The notes: generated by a model not told the origin, from the sequence alone. A stretch of 64,000 nucleotides of DNA from DATMBF01 sp035559595 (GCA_035559595.1 DATMBF010000030.1:1-64000), one strand, 5' to 3'. Positions 8,655 to 18,948 are shown, counted from the first letter of the stretch. Numbers and translations are program-made.

Positions 8655-10625
8655 TCAGAAAATCCACTCAGGTGGAATGAGCTGATTGAGTCGATCTTTG
8701 AGGTGAGGAGGGAGAAGGGATACGCCGACTTGAAATGAGGCGTTGGTCCAGCCAAAGCCTTCACGTGTGATGTAGGCGAAGGCCGTTCCTACGTTGCCAT
8801 ACTCGGCAAAGACCTGATGGGAGCGCAGGACGACGTCGAACTTTTCCGGAATCGTGCCGTTGTAGTTCGCTGCATTGAGGGTCATAGTAAAGAGCCATCG
8901 ATAGATCAAGCGGTGAGCTTCCCGGGCATAGCCGTAGTTCAAGAGTCCTTGCCACACAATCATTTGATGAGGGGCCCAACCGTTCGGATAATCCCATTGT
9001 CGGGGGGGACGCTCTGGGCCCAACGGTCCGCGCGAATCTTCGGTGGAACTCACAATACCGCCCGGCATTTCAAGAAGTGGGAGTGCATTCTTGACAAGAA
9101 GAGCGGCCTGCTCTGCTGTAGCGAGCTCCGCCCACAGCGGATAGAGAATTGTCGCACTCACATACTGGCGTTGCTTCTGAAGGTTAACGTCGTAGTCGAA
9201 GAACATTCCCCGTTCGGTATTCCAGAGAAATCTCGTCATGCGTTCTTTTCGTTGGCGAGCGAGGTTCTTCCAGTCTCTGCTTCTTTCCGTTCGGCCACCG
9301 GCCAAACGCAGACTTCCCCTGAACTCCTTTTCCAGAATGGTTGCGATGTCTATTTCGAACTTGTACAGGAGGGAGTTTAAATCCACGGTCGCAAGATGAG
9401 CACAGCAGTTTTCGAGTCTGTAGCTGGTATCGTGACCCGATTCTCTCATACAGCGATCGTGAACAAAGTAATCATCGATGTCGGGCGCCCTTAGGTTTCC
9501 GGCAGTGTAGGCCCGCTCGAGGTCTTTCGGACTCATCCCATACTTGGCAGCAAATTTTAAATACGCAGCGTCGAAATGTCCCGGCTCAACCTCGGGTGGT
9601 TGTCCGAAGCCCTCGTCGAAGTATCTGTTCAGGCCGATGGGGGTAAGGCGAGCCGGACTCATCCACACCTCACGGTATTCCTTCATCGCGGCTTCGACGG
9701 AGCGGCGAAGCCAGTCCCGCGTTTCGCGGTTTCGAGGCAACCGCGCATACACCGCTTTGATCATCGAGGTGAGAAATGGAGGTTGCGAGCGGGTCAGAAA
9801 GTAGGTTCGGTTGGCATTGAGGATCTTTCCATAGTGGTCGATCTCGTAAACGAAGTTCTCTACCATGTCACGCGCAAGCTCTACGCGACCATCGTTAAGC
9901 AGTCCAAGCACAATAAAATAGCTATCCCATCCGTACATCTCGTTAAACCTTCCTCCTGGAACGACAAAGGGAACGCCTTCGACTCTGCTGCCTCTTTTTC
10001 GAAGAGCCAATGGAAGAAGTCCATGGCGCCCGTCGAGGTGCCTTACGTACTCCGGAGTGATGTGTTCGGGGAGTTGAACAACGTTCAATCTTAGCTCAGG
10101 TCGTTCCTTGGCGACTGAAGAAAAGTAGTTCAGGGCAAACGTGTCTGCAGAAGGAATGTAAAGATAGCTGTTCCCATCGGTTGTTCGCGCTTTATCGTCA
10201 GCTAAAATTGGGGGAAGATGTTCTTCATCGATACGGCGGGTGAGGCCATCCCAATAATGTTCACGGATCATTCGGGAAAACCTGTCGACTGGGGGTTCGA
10301 AGATTCGTTCGGCGCGGAATTCCGTTCGTCCCGACTCTTTGGCGAGCGTCAGCTCTTGAAGGAGATTGGAGAGGGAATACACACCGGTAACCTCGTATCG
10401 TGTTCCACCCCTGCTTGTGATCCAGAATCGTTTGTCGCCCCGGTTCGTTTGGGGAATGTGGGGATCATCGATCGTGATCTTTTTGTCGTTGTCGGTATCT
10501 TCCTCCGCAACAAGAGAATCGAGAACAGCTTGAACATCAACATCGAGGTCTTTGACAATTCCCTGAGAGGAAGAAATGTGGGTCACAATAGGCAACAACA
10601 GCAGAAAAGAAAGGAATTGTTTCAT
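8655..10625 (-). CDS. treA: Periplasmic alpha,alpha-trehalase, GH37
   Basis: This 656-residue enzyme hydrolyses trehalose to two glucose molecules. A signal peptide (MKQFLSFLLLLPIVTHISSSQG) places it outside the cytoplasm. Both family signatures are present: PGGRFNEMYGWDSY near residue 223 and QWDYPNGWAP near residue 543. The N-terminal region is a little longer than in E. coli TreA. The gene is the last of three co-directional genes (glycosidase-like protein, symporter, trehalase), 33 bp after the symporter. The order suggests that glucose released outside is imported by the symporter. Confidence in the enzyme class is high. Confidence 0.95.
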   Translation of the reverse strand: MKQFLSFLLLLPIVTHISSSQGIVKDLDVDVQAVLDSLVAEEDTDNDKKITIDDPHIPQTNRGDKRFWITSRGGTRYEVTGVYSLSNLLQELTLAKESGRTEFRAERIFEPPVDRFSRMIREHYWDGLTRRIDEEHLPPILADDKARTTDGNSYLYIPSADTFALNYFSSVAKERPELRLNVVQLPEHITPEYVRHLDGRHGLLPLALRKRGSRVEGVPFVVPGGRFNEMYGWDSYFIVLGLLNDGRVELARDMVENFVYEIDHYGKILNANRTYFLTRSQPPFLTSMIKAVYARLPRNRETRDWLRRSVEAAMKEYREVWMSPARLTPIGLNRYFDEGFGQPPEVEPGHFDAAYLKFAAKYGMSPKDLERAYTAGNLRAPDIDDYFVHDRCMRESGHDTSYRLENCCAHLATVDLNSLLYKFEIDIATILEKEFRGSLRLAGGRTERSRDWKNLARQRKERMTRFLWNTERGMFFDYDVNLQKQRQYVSATILYPLWAELATAEQAALLVKNALPLLEMPGGIVSSTEDSRGPLGPERPPRQWDYPNGWAPHQMIVWQGLLNYGYAREAHRLIYRWLFTMTLNAANYNGTIPEKFDVVLRSHQVFAEYGNVGTAFAYITREGFGWTNASFQVGVSLLPPHLKDRLNQLIPPEWIF

Positions 10626-10658
10626 CGGGTTTTTGACTTTGCCTTCTCGCTGGATATC

Positions 10659-12299
10659 CTATGCAAAAACAATCCACAGTACGCCAATTGCTGCAATAAG
10701 CAGTCCGGTCAGGAGTTGGTTCAATCTTCGTCTCTTTGCGAAGGATTCTGGCGAGAGGGTTGGGGGTACTTCCGGCCCTGTTTCAATCGTCGCGAATGTA
10801 AGTCCGCGGAGTTGATCTCGGTTTGGCGATTGAGAGAGGTAGCTGATGCCAATCAGAATTGCTGTACATGCGATGAAGAGGAACACGGCGAAATGGAGGA
10901 AATTAATCTCTGCTAACCATTCCCAGAGTGTGCCCTGTGGTAATCCGGTTTTGTCAGCGCCATTCATCAATTCAAGAATCAGTCGCATTGCTCCCACAAC
11001 GAATCCTGTGAGAAGGGAAGCTATCGCCCCCGTTCCATTGAGGCGCGGGAGAAAGAGGCCGAAGAGGAAGCACGCCGCGATCGGAGGGGCGATATAGGCC
11101 TGAACACTTTGTAGATAGATGTAAAGTTGCGAGGAGATGTATTTCATGAACGGGATCCATAGGAGGCCAAGGATGACTAGAATAGCGGTTGCAATGCGTC
11201 CGACGAGAACAAGGCTTCGTTCGCTTGCGTTGGGCCGCATTTTCTTGTAGAAATCCCATGTGATGAGCGTTGAACAAGAATTAAAAACGGAGCTGAGCGA
11301 GCTCATCAGTGCGGCGAGCAATCCGGCAATCACCAGTCCTTTGAGCCCGACGGGGAGAATGCGTGTAACCAGTGCAGGGAAGGCACGATCCGAAGCGCCT
11401 CCGCTGATATCCTGAAACAGCGCTGCAGCAATCATGCCCGGGAGGACAAAAATGAATACGGGGAGAATCTTCAGGAAGCCCGCGAACACTGTTCCCGTGC
11501 GTGCTTCAGCGATGTTCCTTGCCGCAAGAACGCGTTGAACGATGTATTGATCCGTGCACCAGTACCAGATGCCGAGGATTGGAGCTCCAAAGACAATACC
11601 GGTCCATGGGAAATCCGGATGATCCATGCTTTTCCACATCGAGAAGAAATCTGGCGGCAGGTTCTGCTCCAATCCTTCCCACCCTCCGATCTGTATCAAT
11701 CCGCCAATGGTGAGCGCGAGCGAACCAAAGATGAGGACAAAGGTCTGAACCACCTCCGTGTAGACGACCGCCCGAAGTCCGCCAGCAACGGTATAGAAAC
11801 CGGTGATGAGCACAAGGATCACTGCACTCGTCAGGATTTCGAAACCGGTGAGTTCCCGGATAACGATTGCGCCTGCAAACAGTGTCACGCTGATTTTGGT
11901 GAGAACATAGCCGACAACGGAGATTGTGGCGAGATACCAGCGAGCCGCAGGATTATATCTGCGCTCAAGAAACTCCGGCATCGTGTAGACGCCGCTCCGG
12001 AGATAGAAGGGAACAAAGACCCACCCGAGAAGGAGAAGAATCAAGCATGCCAGCCACTCGAAATGACCGACCGCCAGGCCACCTGCTGCACCCGAGCCCG
12101 CCAGTCCAACAAGATGCTCGCTGCCGATGTTCGAGGCAAAGAGGCTTGCTCCAACGGCAAGCCAGCCCACATCACGGCCAGCGAGGAAATAATCGGCGCT
12201 TTCGTCCTTGCGTTTCTTAAATGCCCAATATCCGATCCCGAAGATAAGAAGGAAATACAGGAAAATGACAATCAGGTCAGTAGTGTTTATTGAATCCAT
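10659..12299 (-). CDS. Sodium/solute symporter, SSS family (probably sugar)
   Basis: This 546-residue inner-membrane protein has about 14 hydrophobic segments and the SSS-family pattern, with YFLAGRDVGWLAVGASLFASNIGSEHLVGLAGSGAA at the N-terminus like the SGLT sugar branch. Also visible are YNPAARWYLA and WYWCTDQYIVQRVLAARN, the latter typical of sodium/glucose-type transporters. The substrate is inferred to be a hexose because the gene lies between a trehalase and a glycosidase-like protein; the sequence alone does not prove it. It starts 14 bp after the upstream gene's stop, which supports one transcript. Confidence 0.9.
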   Translation of the reverse strand: MDSINTTDLIVIFLYFLLIFGIGYWAFKKRKDESADYFLAGRDVGWLAVGASLFASNIGSEHLVGLAGSGAAGGLAVGHFEWLACLILLLLGWVFVPFYLRSGVYTMPEFLERRYNPAARWYLATISVVGYVLTKISVTLFAGAIVIRELTGFEILTSAVILVLITGFYTVAGGLRAVVYTEVVQTFVLIFGSLALTIGGLIQIGGWEGLEQNLPPDFFSMWKSMDHPDFPWTGIVFGAPILGIWYWCTDQYIVQRVLAARNIAEARTGTVFAGFLKILPVFIFVLPGMIAAALFQDISGGASDRAFPALVTRILPVGLKGLVIAGLLAALMSSLSSVFNSCSTLITWDFYKKMRPNASERSLVLVGRIATAILVILGLLWIPFMKYISSQLYIYLQSVQAYIAPPIAACFLFGLFLPRLNGTGAIASLLTGFVVGAMRLILELMNGADKTGLPQGTLWEWLAEINFLHFAVFLFIACTAILIGISYLSQSPNRDQLRGLTFATIETGPEVPPTLSPESFAKRRRLNQLLTGLLIAAIGVLWIVFA

Positions 12300-12313
12300 G
12301 CTCGCTCCAGTGA

Positions 12314-14749
12314 TTATTGATCAATTTGGATATGATTGAGGTAGAATTGAACGGCGAGATCGGTAACGTTCCACAATTGAATATCCGTGCTGGAAGCGTA
12401 GCGGGATGGTGTAAGCTTGCCTGCTTCCACGCGATAGCTCCACAGCTCGTTATGCTTCAGCCCGGAGGCCTCTACGGATGAATGAATTTTTCGAACATTT
12501 CGACGGCACTCGTCGATGAATTGGTGGAGTAAGGGACTTTCTTTCTGCTTGAGCAAATTTTCGGCCCAGACGATTTGCTTTGAAAGCCCAAGCAAGATCA
12601 AGTTGACCTCCCGTCCCCAGACAACGCGAGGGGAGTGGTAATGATCTTTCTTAAATCTTTCCCGCACATACTCGGACGCCAACACATCATTAGCGACAAG
12701 CGGTCCCAAGTTCTGAACAAAAAGCCCGTACGGATAAGGGGTCACAATCGGATCGACGAGGAATCTGAACTCTTGAAGTGTGATCTTTCCTAATGTCAAG
12801 TCTTTGGCGTAGTTGTGCAAAATCAGCAGCGTCGCCGGGTCAGTATTCATAATGGGGAGAGGTTTCCCCACAGAATCGAGGGACAGAGCAAGGAATTCTC
12901 TCTCTCCTTTGAAGTCTCCAAGATTCTTTTGCCAATACTCTCTTTCCTCCGCATCGAGCCAATTGAGACTGGCGTTGATTCGATGCTCGATCTCCATGGA
13001 GCTGATCTTCACTCGAAAGTGGTCGATGGACTTTTTCCAGATCAAAAGAGTACGCTCAATGTCTGAAGGATCCTTGCGGTAACGCATGAAAGCAGTGTGA
13101 AGCTGGCGGAAGTCCGGTTTTGAGATTGTGCGGAATTCAACCCCTAAATCTTGCAAACCCACCAGGATTCTCTTCATTGCCTCAAGAGCCTTTGGTGCCC
13201 AGATGACGTTGATGTCCATAGCAAACCGACCGTTCCCATATCCCGCATTGCTGTCACGCCAGCTTCCTGGCAGATACTGATGTTCCGTGATCTTGGGAAA
13301 TGCAATGAGATTTTCGACCACGGGCGTTTCAGCGTATGCCGCGGTTCTGGATGCAACGTACGAAAGATTGAGGAAAAGCGGTTCCAAATGTTGAAGTAAG
13401 AAAGAACGCTTTCGTTCGGTAGAAATGTCCGGTCGATCAATGTAGAGGCCAAGAAGTACTGGCAATTGGAAATCGTCATCCAACATCTTGTAGTCTTCGC
13501 GGGTTGCCTGCAGATTCTCAATGATGGAGCGTGCAGCTTGCAGCTTGTTGTTCGCCTTTTTTGTATTCCCTTCTCGTTGCAACCGGTGGAACTCAACAAT
13601 GATCTTGTTGTATTCTGCTGCGTTCTCACGTATAGCTTGTCCGCCAAGGCTTTCCTCGTGGCTGACCTCTCCCCGAGGAGAGATCTTTCGCAGAACGGTG
13701 GAAATGACATGCTCAAGCATTTCGGCCGACCAGATCGGCTCGAACATCAGAGCGGACATCATCATGTCGCGGCCGAAATACGTGGCGAAGTTCGGAAGTC
13801 CGGCCATGAGCTTTTCTTTGTAACTGAGAAGTTCAAGACCCTTGAGGTTGCGGTCAAGCCAAGTCACGGATGGCCGGTTACGCTGAAGCTTGCGTTGCCC
13901 TTCGAGAAATCTCTTGAATTCCTCGGTGAAGATAGTCCCTTGGTCGAGAGGCGTCAATGGTGGTGAATCCGTGTGAATGCGAATTCGAAAGGAGAGAGGA
14001 GAGTTGTCGATCGAAGAAGCGCGGAGGGAGTTTCCTTCGGGTTGCAGTTCGACTTTATCCCTGTCAACGATAAGCTCTATTGTAAGCCTGTTCTTTCCGT
14101 CGAACGTCCGCTGGTCGATCAATGCGACGTTGTCGTTCTGCTCGGTCGAAATGCGAATTGATGGCGACATCCTCTCCTTCAGTTCCTCCACGGATCGTGC
14201 CCTGAGCAGAGAGAGGTGCGTCTTCCGTTCGCTCTCGGGGAGAGAGAGCAGATTCTCAATGAGCTCCAAGAGTTCCCGCTCGTGGAACGGTTCAGAGTCG
14301 AACGGGAGGAGATGTCGCTCGAAATGCTGAAAGTCCCGCTCCTTTCGCATTGAGCCCATCATGAAGTGGCCTATCACGAGCTTCGATGTGCTCGAGCGTA
14401 CCTCGTGGGTCAACGTTCGCTCGTGTTCGGTTTCACCCACAGTGGCAACTAAAGGTCCCCACGTGAGGGCTGCAGGTGAGCCATCGGGATTTCGTACTGT
14501 GAAGGAGATTGCCTCATTTGCGCTATTTCCCCAGAGGTGCACGACTCGGCCCGTCGCACGATTCAGAATGATTTGAACAACATTCTCCTTCGCGTCCCGG
14601 TAGAACCTTGTAGAGTAGCCATGGTAGCGGGTTGGGTCATCAGTTCCGCTCTGCGGGAATTCTAAGACGGGATTGGCTGGGCGGTCGGACGATTGTACAT
14701 CAAGCGGAAATGCAAAAAGGAGAAAAATGATAAGTGCTGGGTTCTTCAT
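12314..14749 (-). CDS. Exported (alpha/alpha) glycosidase-like protein of unknown specificity
   Basis: This 811-residue protein has a signal peptide (MKNPALIIFLLFAFPLDVQSS). The first 300 residues look beta-rich. The rest, from about residue 330, is helical and carries YFGRDMMMSALMF, WRDSNAGYGNGRFAMDIN and similar pieces reminiscent of glycogen-debranching and other six-hairpin glycosidases. I do not recognise a defined GH family. The ATG at 14749 is chosen because the one 19 codons upstream lies inside the terminator of the preceding gene. It is first in the glycosidase-symporter-trehalase run, so a role in releasing glucose or trehalose from a larger glycan is plausible but inferred. Confidence 0.72.
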   Translation of the reverse strand: MKNPALIIFLLFAFPLDVQSSDRPANPVLEFPQSGTDDPTRYHGYSTRFYRDAKENVVQIILNRATGRVVHLWGNSANEAISFTVRNPDGSPAALTWGPLVATVGETEHERTLTHEVRSSTSKLVIGHFMMGSMRKERDFQHFERHLLPFDSEPFHERELLELIENLLSLPESERKTHLSLLRARSVEELKERMSPSIRISTEQNDNVALIDQRTFDGKNRLTIELIVDRDKVELQPEGNSLRASSIDNSPLSFRIRIHTDSPPLTPLDQGTIFTEEFKRFLEGQRKLQRNRPSVTWLDRNLKGLELLSYKEKLMAGLPNFATYFGRDMMMSALMFEPIWSAEMLEHVISTVLRKISPRGEVSHEESLGGQAIRENAAEYNKIIVEFHRLQREGNTKKANNKLQAARSIIENLQATREDYKMLDDDFQLPVLLGLYIDRPDISTERKRSFLLQHLEPLFLNLSYVASRTAAYAETPVVENLIAFPKITEHQYLPGSWRDSNAGYGNGRFAMDINVIWAPKALEAMKRILVGLQDLGVEFRTISKPDFRQLHTAFMRYRKDPSDIERTLLIWKKSIDHFRVKISSMEIEHRINASLNWLDAEEREYWQKNLGDFKGEREFLALSLDSVGKPLPIMNTDPATLLILHNYAKDLTLGKITLQEFRFLVDPIVTPYPYGLFVQNLGPLVANDVLASEYVRERFKKDHYHSPRVVWGREVNLILLGLSKQIVWAENLLKQKESPLLHQFIDECRRNVRKIHSSVEASGLKHNELWSYRVEAGKLTPSRYASSTDIQLWNVTDLAVQFYLNHIQIDQ

Positions 14750-14787
14750 GATCACAGCCGTGCGGCCAAAGTAATTTGTGGAGAGAC

Positions 14788-14824
14788 AAAAAACAAGCCA
14801 GCCCACGGAACAGAGTGGGCTGGC
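14788..14824 (-). terminator. Rho-independent terminator after the TonB receptor gene
   Basis: On the - strand a perfect 10-bp stem (GCCAGCCCAC/GTGGGCTGGC, loop of 8) is followed by TTGTTTTTTG. It lies 16 bp past the receptor stop codon and insulates the receptor unit from the glycosidase-symporter-trehalase unit. Confidence 0.9.
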
Positions 14825-14839
14825 GAGGGAGGAGACTGC

Positions 14840-17800
14840 TCAGAATTGATAGCTCAATGTTAGCGTGACTCGGCGTGGAAGAATTGGGCGCGCCAGGAAG
14901 ATGTTTCTGCCGCCGGCCGACGGTAAACGGGGATTTCCTTCCTCAAGACCTGTCGATTGAAAAACATTCAGGATATTCCCGTACAGCATTAGACCCTGAT
15001 CGGAGAGGGCGTACGTGGCGCCGAGATTCAGGTAACTGTACGCCGGCAGAGTTCCGATCTTGTCGTATTTCGAGAATCTTCCTTGCCGATCATCATACTG
15101 CGCATCAATCAGGTCGCGAGCCCCAACATAATGCCAATCGGCCAGCAATGTGAAATCGGATATGCGATAGGTGAGGCTGATATTCGCGAGCGCATCGGGA
15201 ATTCCTCCCGCAGTGAGGGCAGAGCCTGTGCCGGGTATCGTTTGCGGTTGGAGGAACGTGCCTGCACCAAGAAGGTTCAAGCCCTCAACAGGAGCGATAG
15301 AAACCTCCGCTTCCACTCCGTATGAGCGGTTCTCCGGACTTTTCCGAAGAACCCAGGTGATCTCTCCAGTAGCAGGATTGACCTCCGCCCCTTGCCCCAC
15401 GATATTCCTCAACTCGGTCAGGAAGCCGTTCACGGTGTAGCCAAACCGCGGTGTGGAGTACTTCACACCCGCCTCGGCAGATAGTGTCCGCCGCGCTTCG
15501 AAGAGTTCTACCTGCTGTTCCGCCGCAGCAAACAGAAACTCATCGAGGGCAGGCATCTTGAACGCTCTGCTTCCCTGAACATAGACAGAGTACTCGTCTG
15601 TCAACTTGTAGTTTAGGCCGATGGATGCGGCATAATCATCCATGGAACGACTGAAGTGACGGAATGTCCCATTTCCGTAAAACACATTATCATAAAGCGT
15701 TGTGCTGGTGCCGTCAAGGTCCTGGTTCCCGCCGTTTTCCACCGTTTGAACGAACTCGTCAACCTCATAGCGGAAGCCGATGTCGGCCCGGAGCTGGTCG
15801 GAGAGTTGAAGCTCTGCGCCCAATACACCGGAAGCCACCGTGGTCTGTCCTGTTCCGTTGACATAGAACGAGAGGAAGTTTCGGAACCCGTTTTTTGTTC
15901 TGGCGATGGTGACATCCTGGTTACTGACCGGGTCTCTATAGTCCACAAACAAATCGACGAATCGTGGATTATCCCTCACATCCATCAGAATTTCTGTGAA
16001 GTACCAACGGTTCGTTTGTGTGTAGTGAGCGAAATAGAAGCCGGCTGTGAATTTGTTCTTGCCGATGGTCTTGCTCAGTGTCAGTTGATTCTGAAACGCG
16101 CTGAGGGGTTTTTCGACATGCCACAATCCGCTGGGTGCAAGCAATCCGTTACCCGTGTTAAAGACAGCGTTTTTGCCGGTGCCGTCAAAATGGTTCGTGA
16201 AGAGCAGCCTGTAGCGGATATTCTGGGCATTTAACGGGACAATGGGTGTTTTACCGCCGCTCGTGTCCCGCATCTGTGTCACGATGTCCTGGGCCCAAGT
16301 CGTTGCTGAAACGACATCGAATGGGACGATGGCATTCCAGCCCTGTGCGTTTTCCATGACCTGTATCGTGTTACGGAGACTCCACTGATTGGCGAAATCA
16401 AATCCGATGTCCCCCGTGAGCCAATAAGCTTTTGTCCTTAAGCCATCATCGAGGGGGAGCTCAAGTTCGCCGTTCGGTATGCGAGTCCGGATATGATTTC
16501 CCTCCTTCGTGCTCATGGAGCCATATTCGGAAAACCCGCTGACGTATTTCGGGTCGTCCGGATTTTGGAAGGGTAACGGAAGGATGAACTGATTCCGATC
16601 ATCGATAAGTTTGCCGCTTATCCTGACGAAACCGTTGGAAAGAGAGCGCGTGAGACTTGCTTTCAGCTGGCCACCTCTGATGCCGGGGAACCCGGGATTA
16701 CGCACTCCATGATCGTACCGATAGAACCCGCCCAGGTTGAATTGCCATTGTTCGGCGAGTGGTCCGTTGATATTCAGGTCATAGCGTGTAAGGCCTTCGG
16801 TTCCTGCTGTAAGCTTCACGATTCCGCTGAGCTCTGGCCCGCCTGTTTTGTTAATAAAATTGATGATTGCGCCAGGGGTGTTCGAGCCGAACAGCGCAGA
16901 GCTTCCTCCACGCACGACTTCAATCCGGTCGATATTCTCATCAGGCCGGAACAAATTGTCGGCGTTCATGAAGAATGTGTGCATCGTCGGGAAAACAGGC
17001 AACCCGTCTTCCATGAACATGACGTACTCCACGCCAAGAATTCCGCGAACACTGATATTTTGATTCACTTCGCCCCCCGAGCTTTCTACGCGCGTGAAGC
17101 CCGGAACGTACCTGAGCATTTCTGTTGTGCTGCGAGGATTAGCCTGTACGAGCTCCTTTGGTGAGATTGTGCTGATTGCTACGGTGGATTCGAGCTTTTG
17201 TCGAGGGGACATTGTTCCCGTTACTACGACTTCTTCGAATCGAAGAATATCCGGTATAAGTTGAAAATCTCTGCTGGTCGTTTCCCCCGCTCGTACCGAG
17301 ACGGATTCGGTTTTCGCGCGAAATCCCAATGCACTGGCACGAACGTTGTAATTGCCCGGTGGGACGCGCGAAATAGTGTACTCTCCTCGAGCGTTTGCCG
17401 CAGCGCCGATCGTTGTCCCCTCGATGATGACGTTTGCGAAAGGAATAGGGGCGCCCGCATCATCGAACACCTTCCCCGCTATGGTTCCGGTTTCCTGGAG
17501 AATGGCTGATTTGGGGGCGAGTACGATGCGGCCGTCGTCAAAGGCCATCCATCCTACACTCGTCTCCTCGAGCGCTCGGTCTAATGCCTCAGCGACCGTA
17601 ACGTTCTCCGCGTGGAGGGAAATTCCTTTTGAGGCAGGCACCACATCCTCGCTATACGCGAACCGGATGTTGGCTTTTTGGGAAATCTCATTTAAGACGG
17701 ATTTGAGGGGGACACCGTCGACGGAGAGTGAGATCGTTCTTCCGAGGTAGCTGAGATTTTCAGCCCTTGCCAGTTGCGGTGAACCTGTAAGGGATTGCCC

Positions 17801-17884
17801 GGTGGCAATCTGGCAAATACCAAGAGAGAAACAGAAGAGGACGGCCAACCAAGGCCGCACAAGGAACCGCTTGTTCTGGATCAT
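14840..17884 (-). CDS. TonB-dependent receptor with STN and carboxypeptidase-regulatory-like domains
   Basis: This 1014-residue outer-membrane active-transport receptor has its domains in this order. A signal peptide comes first, then an STN signalling domain (about 50-125, with SVDGVPLKSVLNEIS) that in FecA-type systems contacts an anti-sigma factor. Next is a CarboxypepD_reg-like domain (about 135-220), a plug with the motif RGILGVEYVMFMEDG and VVRGGSSALFGSNTPGAIIN, and a 22-strand-type barrel ending in LTLSYQF. A strong AAAGGAGG site precedes the chosen ATG; an earlier ATG has none. There is no SusD-like partner, so it is not a SusCD pair. The fecR gene 44 bp upstream fits cell-surface signalling. 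Substrate is inferred to be a carbohydrate from its neighbours. Confidence 0.93.
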   Translation of the reverse strand: MIQNKRFLVRPWLAVLFCFSLGICQIATGQSLTGSPQLARAENLSYLGRTISLSVDGVPLKSVLNEISQKANIRFAYSEDVVPASKGISLHAENVTVAEALDRALEETSVGWMAFDDGRIVLAPKSAILQETGTIAGKVFDDAGAPIPFANVIIEGTTIGAAANARGEYTISRVPPGNYNVRASALGFRAKTESVSVRAGETTSRDFQLIPDILRFEEVVVTGTMSPRQKLESTVAISTISPKELVQANPRSTTEMLRYVPGFTRVESSGGEVNQNISVRGILGVEYVMFMEDGLPVFPTMHTFFMNADNLFRPDENIDRIEVVRGGSSALFGSNTPGAIINFINKTGGPELSGIVKLTAGTEGLTRYDLNINGPLAEQWQFNLGGFYRYDHGVRNPGFPGIRGGQLKASLTRSLSNGFVRISGKLIDDRNQFILPLPFQNPDDPKYVSGFSEYGSMSTKEGNHIRTRIPNGELELPLDDGLRTKAYWLTGDIGFDFANQWSLRNTIQVMENAQGWNAIVPFDVVSATTWAQDIVTQMRDTSGGKTPIVPLNAQNIRYRLLFTNHFDGTGKNAVFNTGNGLLAPSGLWHVEKPLSAFQNQLTLSKTIGKNKFTAGFYFAHYTQTNRWYFTEILMDVRDNPRFVDLFVDYRDPVSNQDVTIARTKNGFRNFLSFYVNGTGQTTVASGVLGAELQLSDQLRADIGFRYEVDEFVQTVENGGNQDLDGTSTTLYDNVFYGNGTFRHFSRSMDDYAASIGLNYKLTDEYSVYVQGSRAFKMPALDEFLFAAAEQQVELFEARRTLSAEAGVKYSTPRFGYTVNGFLTELRNIVGQGAEVNPATGEITWVLRKSPENRSYGVEAEVSIAPVEGLNLLGAGTFLQPQTIPGTGSALTAGGIPDALANISLTYRISDFTLLADWHYVGARDLIDAQYDDRQGRFSKYDKIGTLPAYSYLNLGATYALSDQGLMLYGNILNVFQSTGLEEGNPRLPSAGGRNIFLARPILPRRVTLTLSYQF

Positions 17885-17928
17885 GGCATCCTCCTTTCTT
17901 GTGAAAAACGTTGAATGTGTCTGCATTA

Positions 17929-18948
17929 TTAATGAAACACAACTCGTTTCTCTATACGCTCGTAGCGAACGCCAAGACTCAAGCTTGCAATCTTTAGTAC
18001 CTCATCAAGCGATTCATCCTTAAAGGAAGCGGTCAACCGTTTACGGAGGAGCGAGGGGTTCGAAACTGAAAACGAGAAATCATACCTTCGCTCGAGTCGC
18101 TTCAAGACCTCCTCAAATGTTGTGTTGTCAAACAGCATCCGTCCATTGACCCAGTCAAGCTTCTTGTCGAGATCAACTGCCTGTGGCGAACTCAACGTGC
18201 CATCCTCCTTCAGATTACTCATCTGACCCTTTTGAAGGATCACATGGGTTGGTGTTTCTGTCTGGCGAGAGAAGAAAGCGACCGACCCTTGAGCAACCAC
18301 CACATTGACATAATGCTCGTCAGGCCATGCGCTGACGTTAAACTCCGTGCCCAACGCCTTCACCTCCGCTTTGTTTGTTCTTACCACAAAGGGAGATTCT
18401 GAGATCGTTTTGACATTGAAGTATGCCTCACCCTCAAGGTGAAGCTCCCGCACTCCTTGATCGAATCGATCCGGGAACCGAACTGCGCTGGCGGAGTTCA
18501 AAAGGACAGTGGATCCGTCCGCCAATCGTATCCTCGCCCTCTCCCCCCGCTCGGTTACCACTTCTCTCATTGTAGGTTTCACATCGGGAGAGGTTAGGGA
18601 TGTATATTTCCATACAACATACGGCGCGCCAAGCAGAAGCACGATCGCAGCGGCCATTCGCAGGAATTGCATTCCTCTCGTTGCCTGCGTACGAAACTTA
18701 CCCATTGGTCGCGCCTCCCGCAGGGGAGGGTGGATGTTCAGACGCTGACGGACAGTGTTCCAGGCTTTCTCATCATCCCAATCTGAGACCCGTTTGCCTG
18801 TGGCTTCCCAGACGGAACGAAGGGAATCAACAAACTCACGGCGAAGCGGATCTGCCTCCATCCACTTTTCAATCTCGGTTATTTCATAGGGAGAGCTTTC
18901 CCCCGCAAAGTAGCGGGCAAGTCTCTCCCAATCGATGCGTTCTTCCAT
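17929..18948 (-). CDS. fecR: FecR-family anti-sigma factor / signal transducer
   Basis: This 339-residue protein spans the inner membrane once (hydrophobic stretch near residue 93-110). The N-terminal cytoplasmic part (DWERLARYFAGESSPYEITEIEKWMEADP) is the anti-sigma region with DUF4880-like features. The periplasmic FecR domain follows (TERGERARIRLADGSTVLLNSASAVRFP), then a C-terminal DUF4974-like STN-related domain with LKRLERRYDFSF. It lies between the sigma factor and the receptor, the standard order of Bacteroidota surface-signalling cassettes. It is expected to hold the FecI-like sigma factor until the receptor's STN domain signals substrate. Confidence 0.93.
   Translation of the reverse strand: MEERIDWERLARYFAGESSPYEITEIEKWMEADPLRREFVDSLRSVWEATGKRVSDWDDEKAWNTVRQRLNIHPPLREARPMGKFRTQATRGMQFLRMAAAIVLLLGAPYVVWKYTSLTSPDVKPTMREVVTERGERARIRLADGSTVLLNSASAVRFPDRFDQGVRELHLEGEAYFNVKTISESPFVVRTNKAEVKALGTEFNVSAWPDEHYVNVVVAQGSVAFFSRQTETPTHVILQKGQMSNLKEDGTLSSPQAVDLDKKLDWVNGRMLFDNTTFEEVLKRLERRYDFSFSVSNPSLLRKRLTASFKDESLDEVLKIASLSLGVRYERIEKRVVFH

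Noticed and set aside
11535..12293. Open frame of 252 codons on the + strand
   Set aside because: Antisense to the symporter gene with its clear membrane pattern.
14750..14806. Longer N-terminus for the glycosidase-like protein
   Set aside because: The upstream ATG falls inside the terminator of the TonB receptor gene and would place residues before a complete signal peptide.
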